Source of the DNA: CAYXVF01 sp964468125
GTDB taxonomy: Bacteria; Myxococcota; XYA12-FULL-58-9; CAYXVF01
Direction: 5' to 3'
DNA length: 64,000 nucleotides
NCBI GenBank assembly: GCA_964468125.1
Contig: CAYXVF010000012.1
Location: 19,221 to 83,220, forward strand
Within the stretch, counting starts at the first letter, position 1, and each line of letters starts with the position of its first letter. Below are positions 9,174-18,670 of the stretch, one piece after another. Under the pieces are notes generated by a model. It was not told the origin of the DNA and made no database searches. It saw only the letters and a list, made by a program, of their open reading frames with translations. Position numbers and translations under genes: made by a program.

Positions 9174-10484
9174 TCAGAGCCGGCCGCTCGCCTTGACCGC
9201 CAGGTACTGATTCACGAGCTGAACCGCGAGCTCGTTCGGAGCGACGTCCACGTGCAGGACTCCGGCCATCGCCAAGCGCGCGTGGGCGACCGACCGGTGA
9301 CGGAGATAGTGCTGCGTCGCCGCGTAGCGCAGGGCGTCGTCGAAGTCATGAATGGGTGCATCGCTCGCTTCGCGAAGCGCGATCTCGCGCAGACTCGTCA
9401 GCAACACCAAGTGGCGCCGTCCGGCGAAGGACAAACCCGCGACGAGTTCCTCATCCGTTTCGTCCCGGAGGTTGGTCACCACGACTAGAAGGGTCCGCTT
9501 GCGCAGCTTGCCGAGCACGCGTCGAACGGCGCCCTCCACGTCCCCGGGGATCGGATCGGTCTGGAGGTCAAAGACCGTGTTGAGCAGTGCGTTCAGATGT
9601 TGCTGGCCTTTGGCGGGGCTGAGCCAGCGCTCCTCGCTTCCGAAGCTCATGAGCCCGACGGAGTCTCCCTGAGACAAGGCGACGTGTCCGAGCAGGAGCA
9701 CCGCGTTGAGAGCGTGGTCGAGGTGGCTGAGTGTTCCATCGCGGCTGTGCATCCGCCGTCCCGCGTCCACCAAAAACAGGAGCTGCTGGTCGCGTTCGTC
9801 TTGATAGTCTCGGGCGATCACGCGACGTACACGGGAGGTCGCACGCCAATCGACGGCACGGAGTGGATCGCCGGGCTGGTAGTCGCGAAGCTCTTGAAAC
9901 TCAGTGCCCACTCCGCGACGCTGCCGTTTCTTGATCCCGAGCAGACTCAGACGATTCTCGGTGGCGAGTAGCGCGTAGCGAGCGACCGCGCGAAAATTCG
10001 GGTACACCCGCACGTGATCTTCCAACCGGATTCGAGACTGACGCCACCAGAGCCGGAGCGGTGAGGAGACGCGCGTGTCGATCCCGTCGAAGACGAACGT
10101 TCCTCGCTCCGTAGGCTCGAGACGGTAGGTGATCCGTGCGCCTTCGCCTCCAGGGAGTCTGACGCGTTTCGGGAGATCGAAGTAGCGAATCGTGTCGGGA
10201 ACTCGGTCGAAGACATCGAAGACCAAAGGTGTGCGCCTCCGATTCTCCAAGACGAGGGCTGCCTCGTGCTCAACTCCGAGGGAGAGCGAATGGGGAAGGT
10301 CACGTTTGGCCTCCGGCTGCGCGCGCATGACTGCGATGAGGGCATCGACGATGGCCACTACCGTGAGGGCACCGAACACGCCCCACCACACGGTAATGTC
10401 GACGAGCCCAACCATAGGGAGCACCCCGAGAATGGCGATTGTCAGCCAGGCGACGAGCTGTGCTCTCGCAACGACCAACGGCAT
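9174..10484 (-). CDS. DUF58 domain protein of the MoxR operon, 436 aa
   Basis: A membrane-anchored DUF58 protein. Two N-terminal hydrophobic helices (residues about 10-50) anchor it. A beta-rich segment follows, then the diagnostic DUF58 block GTEFQELRDYQPGDPLRAVDW, and then a von Willebrand A-like fold (LLFLVDAGRRM, degenerate MIDAS: the DxSxS is DAGRR). Proteins of this family are encoded next to MoxR AAA+ ATPases and are thought to help assemble or activate envelope proteins. The start ATG overlaps the moxR stop by one base (TGATG). It is the last of seven coupled genes. Confidence 0.88.
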   Translation of the reverse strand: MPLVVARAQLVAWLTIAILGVLPMVGLVDITVWWGVFGALTVVAIVDALIAVMRAQPEAKRDLPHSLSLGVEHEAALVLENRRRTPLVFDVFDRVPDTIRYFDLPKRVRLPGGEGARITYRLEPTERGTFVFDGIDTRVSSPLRLWWRQSRIRLEDHVRVYPNFRAVARYALLATENRLSLLGIKKRQRRGVGTEFQELRDYQPGDPLRAVDWRATSRVRRVIARDYQDERDQQLLFLVDAGRRMHSRDGTLSHLDHALNAVLLLGHVALSQGDSVGLMSFGSEERWLSPAKGQQHLNALLNTVFDLQTDPIPGDVEGAVRRVLGKLRKRTLLVVVTNLRDETDEELVAGLSFAGRRHLVLLTSLREIALREASDAPIHDFDDALRYAATQHYLRHRSVAHARLAMAGVLHVDVAPNELAVQLVNQYLAVKASGRL

Positions 10485-11461
10485 CAGACGCGCGGGGCTT
10501 CCACGGCCTCGAGAAGCGCGGCAAGGATGAGGTCGCTGCTCTGCCCCTCGAGTTGCGCGTCGGGTGCGAGGAGAATGCGATGGCGAAGGGCCGGAGTCGC
10601 GATGGACTTGATGTCATCCGGCAGGACGAAATCACGGCCCTCCAACAGCGCCTTTGCCCGCGCTGCGCGAACCAGCGCGAGCCCCCCGCGCGGTGATGCG
10701 CCCTGCGCTACCCCTGGCCACTTACGCGTGCGCCGAGCCACGGCGACCGCGTATTCCACCACCTTCTCATCCACGCGCACCCGTGCGGCGACTTCACGCA
10801 TCGCCAACACATCCGCACCGCTCGCCACCGCCGCGACGTTCTCCGTGGTGAACGCGTCATCGGTTTGCTCCTGGGTGACCAGGCCCACCATGCGTACCTC
10901 GTCGGTCTCTTCCGGATAGGAAATCAGGGTCTTCAGGAGAAAACGATCGAGCTGAGCGTCCGGGAGCGGGTAGGTGCCTTCGTGCTCAAAGGGGTTTTGA
11001 GTCGCGAGGGTCATGAACGGCCTGGGAAGCAAATGGCTCGTGCCCTCGAGCGTGACCTGCCGCTCCTGCATCGCTTCGAGCATCGCGGCCTGGGTCTTCG
11101 CCGGGGCACGGTTGATTTCGTCCGCGAGGAGCAAATTCGTAAACACGGGCCCTCGGTGCGTCCGAAAATCGCCGGTCTTCATGTCGTACATCACGTGCCC
11201 TACGATGTCGGCGGGCATCAAATCGGGGGTGAATTGGATTCGCCGAGCTTCGCCGCTGAAGGTCCGCGCGAGGCAACGCACGAGAAGCGTCTTCCCGAGC
11301 CCCGGCAAGCCTTCGATGAGCACGTGGCCACCGGCGATCAGGCCCACCAAGGCCTGCTCGATGACATCCCGCTGGCCGATCAAAGCCTTCTCGACCTCAT
11401 TGCGAATCGCGGTGGCGAGCTCCGTCGCTCGGGGAAAATCGATGGTAGGGGCAGTCGTCAT
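10484..11461 (-). CDS. moxR: MoxR-family AAA+ ATPase, 325 aa
   Basis: A cytoplasmic AAA+ chaperone-like ATPase. Walker A is GLPGLGKTLL, Walker B is LLADEINR followed by APAKTQAAMLEAMQE, and sensor 1 is ATQNP. The C-terminal lid contains PRGGLALVRAARAKALLEGR, a family hallmark. The frame is open for 80 further codons upstream, but those overlap the preceding gene and have no homology. The ATG at 11461 gives the usual family length and overlaps the DUF4350 stop as ATGA. The partner is probably the DUF58 protein encoded immediately downstream. Confidence 0.92.
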   Translation of the reverse strand: MTTAPTIDFPRATELATAIRNEVEKALIGQRDVIEQALVGLIAGGHVLIEGLPGLGKTLLVRCLARTFSGEARRIQFTPDLMPADIVGHVMYDMKTGDFRTHRGPVFTNLLLADEINRAPAKTQAAMLEAMQERQVTLEGTSHLLPRPFMTLATQNPFEHEGTYPLPDAQLDRFLLKTLISYPEETDEVRMVGLVTQEQTDDAFTTENVAAVASGADVLAMREVAARVRVDEKVVEYAVAVARRTRKWPGVAQGASPRGGLALVRAARAKALLEGRDFVLPDDIKSIATPALRHRILLAPDAQLEGQSSDLILAALLEAVEAPRV

Positions 11462-12657
11462 AGCCGTTGGTGAATCTCCCGAAGGGTCTGAACCGTCGCG
11501 GTGAAATTGGCAGGGTCTCTCGGATTGCTGGCGCCGAAGAGCCGCTCGAGCTCCGCGGAGGAAATCGCCGCGACCTCCTGCACATGAGCACGTCGTTCCT
11601 CCACGCTCAATCCCTGCCAGCCGAGGGTGCTGCGTGCCGCTTTTCCGAGCACGGCGGCCTTCACCGAGTCGAGAAGCGCGAGCCCTGCGTCCCGTTGCCA
11701 AAGAAAGGTCGCCGTCGCCTCGATGTGCTCGAGCACGCTGCGACGTACGTCTTCACGAACCGGATGTCGCGGACCGAAGCTGCGGGCCCGTGCCCCGAGC
11801 CACAAGGCGAGCGCAACCGCACCGGCGAGCAGAGTTGGCCCGCCGTGCTCGAAGATCAGATCGAGGAGCCCAGGAACGTCCGCGCCGTAGACCACCCAAA
11901 CCTCACCACGCCGCCCGCCGAGGGTAGCGAGGTAGTGGGCGAGTGTGGCGTGCTCGTAGTCGCCGATGGTCACGTTGCGAAGCCAATGCTCGTCGGCGAC
12001 GATCGTCACCCCGCCCTTCCCCACGGATCGATGGACGATGCGCGCGCGTTTCGGTGGTCCGATCGACCAAGCCGCATTGTCTCCATCGACGCGGAGCCGG
12101 TTGGGAATCGACGCGCGAACCCGGTGGTCGGTCCCGGGGAGGAGGAAGGGGCTCTCCGTGTAGTCGACGTACTCGTCGAAGCCCTCGGACTCCGGTTCCG
12201 CGGAATCCGCATTTTCGTCCCGCAGACTCAAGCTCAGGCGGACCAACAGCGGGTCGCGACGCTCGCCGGGCTCATCGGCTGGCTCTCCGAAGAAATCGAA
12301 GTTGTAGCCCGCGTAGCGCGGTGTCGCCACCAAGTGGCCCCCCTTCTCTACCCAAGAGAAGAGCTCGTCGTAGCGGCTCGTGCTGTAGGTGGACCGTGAT
12401 CCGGGCAGGAAGAGTGTCCCGTCGACCGGCGGAAGCTCGCGACGGGACTCAAGGCGCGGGAGTCGTTTCACCGGGAGACCCATCTCTTCGAGCATGAGCG
12501 AAACGGCGAGGTAGTCGTTGTAGGCCGCTTCGCCCTGATAGCCGCGGTATCGGGTCTCCGGTACCTGCTCGAGGTTGCCGAGGACGTAGATCGCGATGCC
12601 CACCCCAAAGACGAGCAACGCCAAGCCGGGAAGCACCGCCTTGAAATCCGAGCTCAT
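11458..12657 (-). CDS. DUF4350 membrane protein, 399 aa
   Basis: It begins with one membrane helix (GLALLVFGVGIAIYVLG). A periplasmic domain of about 240 residues follows, resembling a glutamine-amidotransferase-like fold (VDGTLFLPGSRSTYSTSRYDELFSWVEKGGHLV). A second helix comes near residue 275 (LLAGAVALALWLGARA), then a helical cytoplasmic tail. Genes of this family sit in MoxR operons of many phyla, and no enzymatic role is established. ATGA overlaps join it to the DUF4129 gene upstream and moxR downstream, so the products are probably made in step. Confidence 0.82.
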   Translation of the reverse strand: MSSDFKAVLPGLALLVFGVGIAIYVLGNLEQVPETRYRGYQGEAAYNDYLAVSLMLEEMGLPVKRLPRLESRRELPPVDGTLFLPGSRSTYSTSRYDELFSWVEKGGHLVATPRYAGYNFDFFGEPADEPGERRDPLLVRLSLSLRDENADSAEPESEGFDEYVDYTESPFLLPGTDHRVRASIPNRLRVDGDNAAWSIGPPKRARIVHRSVGKGGVTIVADEHWLRNVTIGDYEHATLAHYLATLGGRRGEVWVVYGADVPGLLDLIFEHGGPTLLAGAVALALWLGARARSFGPRHPVREDVRRSVLEHIEATATFLWQRDAGLALLDSVKAAVLGKAARSTLGWQGLSVEERRAHVQEVAAISSAELERLFGASNPRDPANFTATVQTLREIHQRL

Positions 12658-14138
12658 GCGGCCTCCTCGCTCCGGGGCCGCAGAATGGCCTCCCAGCGGC
12701 CCAGCAGATCCAGGAAGACGCGGTCCTCAGGAACGCGCCGGCCGTAGGCGAGGCGCTGCCACACGCGGGTGAGCGCCTCAAAGTCCGGCGCGAGGTCCGG
12801 CATCTGTCCGTTGACGATCCAAACGCACTCACCCTCCGTCGCACTCTCCGAGATTCGCAAGCCTCGGATGTGCACCAGATGGGCGAGTGCGCCACGGTAG
12901 AGCAGGCTGAAGGCGAGCCGGGGACGCTCGGGCCATGCCGCGCGCGCAGCACCGATGATGTCCGTTGGGAGAGAGGCCTCATCCAGGTCCAAGCCAAAGA
13001 GCGTCGCCGGCGTTCCCTCGCGCCCGGCGCCCCGTTGAGCGCGCCCAATGTTCTGCCGGAATAACGCGCGAAGAATCAGCACGGCCACGACCACGAGCGC
13101 AATGAGCCCCACGACGAAGAAGAGTTTCGCGAAGGCTTTCCCGAAGATCTCGAACATTTCGAGGTCGGGAGATTCGCTCGTCTCGCGCTCCTCCACCTCA
13201 CTCTCCGAGCGCTTCCAACGCCAGACCCACTCTTCATCGAAATCACTGAACTGCTCGCTCGAGAGCACCCTCTGCACCACCTCCTGCGGATCGCGTTGGT
13301 GCGACTGCGGCGACTGAGCTCTCGCCGGCAGCGTGAAGAACCCCAGGAGGCAGAGCGCCACCGCCGTGGCAACGCCGTTTCTGCTGCGGCGGCTCGCCAG
13401 GCGACGGAACGACAGCTCGAGGTCCCAGCCCTCGAGCTCGATGCGACGGTTCAGGTAGAGGCCGAATCCACCGGAAACGTAGATCGGCTCCACCACGCTG
13501 TGCGCCAAACCGAGGAGAATGACCTGCGCGACGCGCGCCCAAATGGATTCCGAGTCAAAGAGCCACGCCCAGATGTCGAAGTTATAGGCCTGGGGGATCA
13601 ACAGGGAGATGAACACGAGCATCGCGAAGTACAAGGTGATTTCCAGCGCGATGCACACGAGCGTGAGCCCGGTGGCGACGTCGCGGTGCGTTCTCGCGAG
13701 GACGGCTACCCGTTCGCGACGCGCTCCGAGGGGCAACATCTCCAGCACGTCTACCGGCAGGACATAGCTACGCCACGGGGAAAAGCGACGCCAGGTTAGC
13801 GAGGCGAGAAGCTGCACTGGCGCTCGGAAGAGTCCCGAGATGAAAGCAGGCCAGCGCGTCAAAATCTCCCGCGGCCCTGGCGCCGCGCCAAAAACCGCCG
13901 GCCCCAAGACCGAGAGAACCGCTCGGTCGAAAAAGGGCCGAAGCCACCATACGACCACGAAAGCGATCGCTGGCTCCGAGTAGAGGACACCGTGGATCAG
14001 GATCGCGCAGGGAATGAAGACCGCCCACCACGCGACGAACACGGAAGGCGCGAATTTGCGGACCAGTTGGAGGCCTAGGTCGATCGCCTCCCAAGACGTG
14101 CGTGGGCGCAGGGCGACGGATACGCGCTCAAGATCCAC
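12654..14138 (-). CDS. DUF4129-containing multi-pass membrane protein, 494 aa
   Basis: The N-terminal half has several membrane helices (for example VFVAWWAVFIPCAILIHGV and LTLVCIALEITLYFAMLVFISLLI). Another helix lies near residue 345, and a C-terminal soluble segment (SLLYRGALAHLVHIRGLRI to LTRVWQRLAYGRRVPED) matches the DUF4129 pattern found in transglutaminase/MoxR operons. The start is GTG at 14138, supported by AGGAGG six bases upstream and overlapping the upstream SpoIIM-like gene by 11 bp. It is a structural partner in the MoxR-DUF58 envelope system by context, and its biochemical role is unknown. Confidence 0.78.
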   Translation of the reverse strand: MDLERVSVALRPRTSWEAIDLGLQLVRKFAPSVFVAWWAVFIPCAILIHGVLYSEPAIAFVVVWWLRPFFDRAVLSVLGPAVFGAAPGPREILTRWPAFISGLFRAPVQLLASLTWRRFSPWRSYVLPVDVLEMLPLGARRERVAVLARTHRDVATGLTLVCIALEITLYFAMLVFISLLIPQAYNFDIWAWLFDSESIWARVAQVILLGLAHSVVEPIYVSGGFGLYLNRRIELEGWDLELSFRRLASRRSRNGVATAVALCLLGFFTLPARAQSPQSHQRDPQEVVQRVLSSEQFSDFDEEWVWRWKRSESEVEERETSESPDLEMFEIFGKAFAKLFFVVGLIALVVVAVLILRALFRQNIGRAQRGAGREGTPATLFGLDLDEASLPTDIIGAARAAWPERPRLAFSLLYRGALAHLVHIRGLRISESATEGECVWIVNGQMPDLAPDFEALTRVWQRLAYGRRVPEDRVFLDLLGRWEAILRPRSEEAA

Positions 14139-15096
14139 GACGGCCTCCTAGGACGAGGTAGGCAAAGAGCAAGACCCATCCGATGCCGCCTACGGCCCAC
14201 TTGACCTCCTTCGGCAGAAGCACGCTCGAAGACCAGAAGGCCTCGACGATGGCCGCGAGGAAGAGCATCAGGGTCGCTCCGTAGAGCACGGGCAGCGCCC
14301 GCCGCGCCCCGATGCGCAGGGAGTCAAAACGGGTGTAGTTGGCCGGCGCGATCCAGCTCCATCCGAGGCGCAGCCCAGCAGCGGAGCAGAACGTGATGGC
14401 GGTGAGCTCGAGCGAACCATGCCCCACCACAAAGGTCACGAGGGGCTCGGCAAAACCCACCTGGTAGAGGTGGCCAAAGACCGCTCCGAGAAATACGCCG
14501 TTGAACACCAGGAAAAAGAGACTGCCCACACCCGCAAAGATGCCGCCGGCAAAGGTCCGAAATCCGATGCCAACGTTGTTGCGGATGTAGAAGCCGAACA
14601 TCTGAAAATCGCCATCGACCTCACGCGGTCGAAGGTGATGGCGCGACGAAGGATCGTACATCGACTCGAGACTCGCAGCGGTCCAAGGATCGAGGACCGA
14701 ATAGGCGTACTCAGGCTCGACGGCGATCATGCCGAAAACCGCGAGAGCGCCGCCGTAGAACAACACGTGGCAGAGGACGATCAGCGGCAGCTCCGAGCGA
14801 ATCGAGCGGGGAAATCCCCGCCGGAGAAACTCGACCAGGCGCTGAAATAGACCGCCGGAAGGCTCATAGAACAATTGGTGTCCACGGAGTGCGAGGTCAT
14901 TCAAACGCTCGACCAGCGCGAGATCGAAACGGCGGGCACGCGCGAGTGCGAGGTCGCGACAGACCGCTCGGTACTCGACGGGAAAAGCTGCCATCGTCGC
15001 GACGGGAAGCACTTCTTTGGCCTCGAGCTTGCGCAGGCTGAGCTCAAAGGCGTGCCACCGTCCGTTGGCCCGCTCTACGAACTGGCGTTGATTCAT
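14128..15096 (-). CDS. SpoIIM-like (stage II sporulation protein M family) membrane protein, 322 aa
   Basis: The N-terminal 100 residues are helical and charged. Then come several membrane helices with the SpoIIM signature region FYIRNNVGIGFRTFAGGIFAGVG and the motif VVGHGSLELTAI (Gly-His-Gly-Ser-x-Glu). Despite the family name, such proteins occur in non-sporulating bacteria and usually sit next to RDD and DUF58/MoxR genes, as here. The ATG at 15096 is chosen because it overlaps the RDD-gene stop as ATGA; the frame stays open 17 codons further up without support. Confidence 0.85.
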   Translation of the reverse strand: MNQRQFVERANGRWHAFELSLRKLEAKEVLPVATMAAFPVEYRAVCRDLALARARRFDLALVERLNDLALRGHQLFYEPSGGLFQRLVEFLRRGFPRSIRSELPLIVLCHVLFYGGALAVFGMIAVEPEYAYSVLDPWTAASLESMYDPSSRHHLRPREVDGDFQMFGFYIRNNVGIGFRTFAGGIFAGVGSLFFLVFNGVFLGAVFGHLYQVGFAEPLVTFVVGHGSLELTAITFCSAAGLRLGWSWIAPANYTRFDSLRIGARRALPVLYGATLMLFLAAIVEAFWSSSVLLPKEVKWAVGGIGWVLLFAYLVLGGRRGS

Positions 15097-15824
15097 GCGG
15101 CGTCGCTCTTCTGCAGCGGCGCCCCAGGGCGCATTCCGAGCAACCAAGCGGCAACACCCGCGATGCCGGTCACCGGATCCTGCGGGTATTCGGCGGGCAG
15201 CACGCGGGGAGCGACGATTTCAGCGAGCTCCTGCGCCCGTGCGAGCGGTAGGCGGTGGAGACGATGGGCGAAGGCGATGATCGAGCGCTGCTCTTCGAGG
15301 GTGAGCTCCCCCACCGGCGGCACCGGAGTCGCGGTGATCTGCGCGCGCGAGCCCACCACCGCTCCTCGATAGACCACGAGCGTTCCCGCTGCGATGTCTC
15401 CGAGGCGTTGAAAGCGTCGATTCGTGAGCGAAGCGAGAACCCCTACGCCGTACATCCAGGGAGCGAAATCCGCCGTGCGTAGGATGTTCCGCGTGATCGA
15501 CGCGGACCAACCCACGGGACGACCGTCCGTCTGCACGACCCGGAGGTCGAGAAGCTGCTTGCCAGGGGTGGAGCCGTCTCGGAGCACCTCGAAGAGAATC
15601 GGGTAGAGCCATTCGAGGAGAAAGAGCAGCAAGAGCATCACGCCGCTCCCAAAAACGCCAAAGTAGCTGAGGGGAATCCCAATCGCGAAGCCGACGAGAA
15701 GCCGCGCGAGGAAATCGATGAGCCAAGCGACTCCGCGCACCAGGGGCCCCGCAACACGCAGCTCTAGATGAACGCCTTCTGGCGTTTCTACACGATAGAC
15801 GGAATCGAGGACGGACTGCGCCAC
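15093..15824 (-). CDS. RDD family membrane protein, 243 aa
   Basis: It contains the RDD pattern: Arg and Asp in RGVAWLIDFLARLL at the first helix, a second helix pair (GVMLLLLFLLEWLYPILFEVLRDGSTPGKQLLDLRVV), and a third helix with the Asp segment ILRTADFAPWMYGVGVLASL. The C-terminal 90 residues are soluble. RDD proteins are small integral membrane proteins of unclear transport or structural function and are regular members of MoxR operons. It lies between a DUF5362-like gene 9 bp upstream and the SpoIIM-like gene. Confidence 0.85.
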   Translation of the reverse strand: MAQSVLDSVYRVETPEGVHLELRVAGPLVRGVAWLIDFLARLLVGFAIGIPLSYFGVFGSGVMLLLLFLLEWLYPILFEVLRDGSTPGKQLLDLRVVQTDGRPVGWSASITRNILRTADFAPWMYGVGVLASLTNRRFQRLGDIAAGTLVVYRGAVVGSRAQITATPVPPVGELTLEEQRSIIAFAHRLHRLPLARAQELAEIVAPRVLPAEYPQDPVTGIAGVAAWLLGMRPGAPLQKSDAA

Positions 15825-15833
15825 GGGCGGCTC

Positions 15834-16271
15834 TCAGAAGAACGGCGTGATCGCAACCGACGCGACCGAAAGCAGGATACCGAGCAAGAACAGGACCCCG
15901 ACGGTGCGCCAAAAGGAGCGTTGACGCCGAACCGCAACGTCGAGATGCGCGACGTCTGGGGTCCGGACGAGCTCATCGATCGCGTTGGCGTACAGGTGGA
16001 TCTGCACGATCGGTATCCCGTAGAGGACCAAGAAAACCAGTGTCACGATGCTGATGAATGCGGGGCTCCCGTCAAAGACTGCGACACCGAGAAAGCCCAA
16101 GAGCGAGAGGCCTAAGCCGAGAAAGCCGGAGATGGAAATCAAGCGCAGCCAAGGTTTGGTCTCGCGAAAGGACTGCACGACCGCCCCGATGTCACCCGCG
16201 CTCGGCATCGCAGCCATCGCTGGTGACGAGAAGTCCGATGCCGGCGCACGATAGGGATTGTTAACTTCCAC
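15834..16271 (-). CDS. Small membrane protein (DUF5362-like), 145 aa
   Basis: The protein starts with NNPYRAP, a motif common at the N-terminus of small envelope proteins. It then has three to four membrane helices (LISISGFLGLGLSLLGFLGVA, FISIVTLVFLVLYGIPIVQ and FWRTVGVLFLLGILLSVASVA). A conserved-looking loop HLYANAIDELVRT lies between helices. I assign it only tentatively to DUF5362. As the first gene of the seven-gene MoxR run it probably helps anchor that complex, but no function is known. Confidence 0.65.
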   Translation of the reverse strand: MEVNNPYRAPASDFSSPAMAAMPSAGDIGAVVQSFRETKPWLRLISISGFLGLGLSLLGFLGVAVFDGSPAFISIVTLVFLVLYGIPIVQIHLYANAIDELVRTPDVAHLDVAVRRQRSFWRTVGVLFLLGILLSVASVAITPFF

Positions 16272-16319
16272 CCGCGGTCCTCCTCACCTTCGCGATCGGT
16301 CACGGTCGCGCGACGCCAC

Positions 16320-16880
16320 TCAGTGAACCATGCCACTGTGCATCAGCAGTGCAGGTTCGATGCCCATTCTGCGGAGAGTTGCTTCCCAGACCGCCTCGGG
16401 GTCGTGGTGGTAAACGAGCTCGGGCTCGGCGGGTGCGACGAGCCACGCTCCCGACTGGATTTCGCGAGCGAGCTGCCCAGGGCCCCATCCGGCGTAACCC
16501 AGGTAGATGCGAAGATCTTCCGGAGGGCTGTCGGCGATCAGGCGAAGCGACTCGAGCGAATAGGACAAGCGCAGACCATCGACGATGTGCTCGGTTTCAG
16601 GCCCTTCGTGATCCGAGGTGTGGAGAATGAACGCCCGCTCGGGTTGAACGGGGCCTCCTTTGAAGATCTGCGCCTCCGGGTCATTGCCCCGATACTCCAT
16701 CTCCTGCGAGCTACAGAAGCTCGCGATATCGAGGTCTCCGGTCTTGTTGATCACGAGGCCCATCGAGCCGTTCTCATCGTGCTCGAGTATGAACACCACG
16801 CCTCGAGAGAAGTTCGGGTCGGCCATTTGCGGAACGGCCACGAGGAAGACCGGTGCGGCGAGCTCGGTTTCGATCGACAT
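16320..16880 (-). CDS. yqgE: YqgE/AlgH family protein, 186 aa
   Basis: Full-length match to the YqgE/AlgH fold by recognisable motifs: FLVAVPQMADPNFSRGVVFILEHDENGSMGLVIN at the N-terminus, KGGPVQPERAFILHT in the middle, and YLGYAGWGPGQLAREI followed by GAWLVAP near the end. The family is widespread in Gram-negative bacteria, cytoplasmic, and of uncertain biochemical role (AlgH affects alginate regulation in Pseudomonas). It stands alone, 48 bp downstream of the MoxR operon start and divergent from the glucan phosphorylase gene. Confidence 0.93.
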   Translation of the reverse strand: MSIETELAAPVFLVAVPQMADPNFSRGVVFILEHDENGSMGLVINKTGDLDIASFCSSQEMEYRGNDPEAQIFKGGPVQPERAFILHTSDHEGPETEHIVDGLRLSYSLESLRLIADSPPEDLRIYLGYAGWGPGQLAREIQSGAWLVAPAEPELVYHHDPEAVWEATLRRMGIEPALLMHSGMVH

Positions 16881-17014
16881 TCTGATCGAAGCCTAGCGCG
16901 TCGCCCCCTCTGAGGCCACCCCGACCCCGAGCGGTCCTACATTGCCTTACCGCGCTTGACAGAGACCGCTCCGCAAGGAAGATCGCGGGTCTGTCGATAC
17001 GGAGACCTTTACCT

Positions 17015-18634
17015 ATGCAACCCACTGCCTACTTTTCCGCCGAGATCGGCTTCTCGTCGCATGTGCCGACCTACAGCGGCGGCCTCGGAGTCCTCGCCGG
17101 CGACCATCTAAAGTCCGCCGCAGACGAGGGTCTGCCGTTGATGGGCGTCACCCTGCTCTACCGCCAAGGCTACTTTCGCCAACACATCGACCGCGATGGC
17201 TGGCAGACCGAATCGTATCCGAGCTTTCAACCGGTGCCGCTCCTCGAGCCCTTGGAGGGGCGCGTGGAGATCAGCCTCTACGGCCGCAGCGTCCAGATCG
17301 GGATCTGGCGAACGCACGTCGTGGGGCTGAAGGGGCACAAGGTCCCCATCCTGTTCCTCGATACGGACCTCGAGGAGAACGCGCCGGAGGACCGAGGGGT
17401 CACCTCACGACTCTACGGCGGCGACCTCGAGCTGCGGCTCATGCAGGAAGCGGTGCTGGGCTTCGGGGGAATGAAGGCTGTCGGCCGAATCTACCCAGAG
17501 GTGCGGCAAGTTCACCTCAACGAGGGACACACGGCCTTCGCCCCTCTCGAGCGCTTCATGGGTGGCGTCCCCCTCGACGAGATCAAACGCACCTGCCACT
17601 TCACCACCCACACTCCCGTGCCCGCCGGCCACGACGTCTTCCCCTACGACATGGCGCATCGCGCGCTCGGCGATCAGCTCCCGGGCAACATTCGCGAGCT
17701 CGCTGGCGAAGACGCGCTTTCCATGTCGGTCCTTGCGTTGACTCTTTGTGGCAGCGCCAATGGGGTCTCGAAGCTCCACGGCGAGGTGTCGCGCGAGATG
17801 TTCCCGAGCTACGAAATTGGGCACGTAACCAATGGCGTGCACCACAACACCTGGGTCTCGCGTCCGATCGCCGAGCTCTATGACCGTGAGCTTCCGGGCT
17901 GGCGCGCGGAGCCCGAAGTGCTGAAATCGGCGACCGAGCTGCGGGATGCGGCGCTCGTCGATGCGCACTCCCGCGCCAAGCACGAGCTCATGCTGTACGC
18001 CAACGACATGACCAACCTCGGCTTCTCGGAGAAGGTGTTGACGATCGGTTTCGCGCGCCGGGCGGCGGCCTACAAGCGTGCAACCCTACTCTTCCGCGAT
18101 CCAGAACGACTCGCTCGCATCTGTGGTGGAAAAGTGCAGTTTCTCTTCGCGGGTAAGGCGCACCCACGCGACGAAGCCGGCCACCGAATCATCCAGGCGG
18201 TGATTCAGGCGGGCCTCTCCCTCGGCGCCCGCGTACGCATCGGCTTTCTGATCAACTACACCATGTGGACCGGCGGCCTCCTCACCTCTGGCGTCGACGT
18301 CTGGCTCAACAATCCACTCCGTCCTCACGAAGCGAGCGGGACGAGCGGGATGAAGGCCGCGCTCAACGGCGTTCCGAACGCATCGATCCTCGACGGTTGG
18401 TGGGCGGAAGGCGCGAACGACGGAGTCAACGGCTGGGTCATCGGCGACGCGGACCATCCGAACGATGACCACGACGCCGATTCGCTCTACCGAACGCTCG
18501 AAGAACGCATCATTCCGACCTACTACGACAAGCCCAACGAGTGGGTGAAGATGATGAAGCAGGCGGTGGTGACCGGTTCTCACTTCACGGGCACGCGCAT
18601 GATTCGGGAATACCGCGATCGCTACTACGGCTGA
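17015..18634 (+). CDS. glgP: Alpha-glucan phosphorylase, short form (GT35), 539 aa
   Basis: Releases glucose-1-phosphate from the non-reducing ends of glycogen or maltodextrin, using PLP. Visible landmarks are AYFSAEIGF and YSGGLGVLAGDHLKSA at the N-terminus, HLNEGHTAFAP, TTHTPVPAGHDVF, NGVHHNTWVS, the phosphate-binding region FAGKAHPRDEAG, and the cofactor lysine in EASGTSGMKAALNG. At 539 residues it lacks the N-terminal DUF3417 domain seen in the roughly 800-residue form of alpha-glucan family phosphorylases. The start has GGAGA upstream. It is separated by 8 kb from the GH13/transporter operon but could complete the same pathway: import, debranching, phosphorolysis. Confidence 0.93.
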   Translation: MQPTAYFSAEIGFSSHVPTYSGGLGVLAGDHLKSAADEGLPLMGVTLLYRQGYFRQHIDRDGWQTESYPSFQPVPLLEPLEGRVEISLYGRSVQIGIWRTHVVGLKGHKVPILFLDTDLEENAPEDRGVTSRLYGGDLELRLMQEAVLGFGGMKAVGRIYPEVRQVHLNEGHTAFAPLERFMGGVPLDEIKRTCHFTTHTPVPAGHDVFPYDMAHRALGDQLPGNIRELAGEDALSMSVLALTLCGSANGVSKLHGEVSREMFPSYEIGHVTNGVHHNTWVSRPIAELYDRELPGWRAEPEVLKSATELRDAALVDAHSRAKHELMLYANDMTNLGFSEKVLTIGFARRAAAYKRATLLFRDPERLARICGGKVQFLFAGKAHPRDEAGHRIIQAVIQAGLSLGARVRIGFLINYTMWTGGLLTSGVDVWLNNPLRPHEASGTSGMKAALNGVPNASILDGWWAEGANDGVNGWVIGDADHPNDDHDADSLYRTLEERIIPTYYDKPNEWVKMMKQAVVTGSHFTGTRMIREYRDRYYG

Positions 18635-18670
18635 TCGCCGCGGCGCCTCGAGCGCGGTAGGGTCTCGTCC

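Noticed and set aside
16956..16984. TTGACA upstream of glgP as a sigma-70 promoter
   Set aside because: The -35 hexamer is perfect, but at 17 bp spacing the -10 would be AAGATC, which is too poor to support a promoter call.
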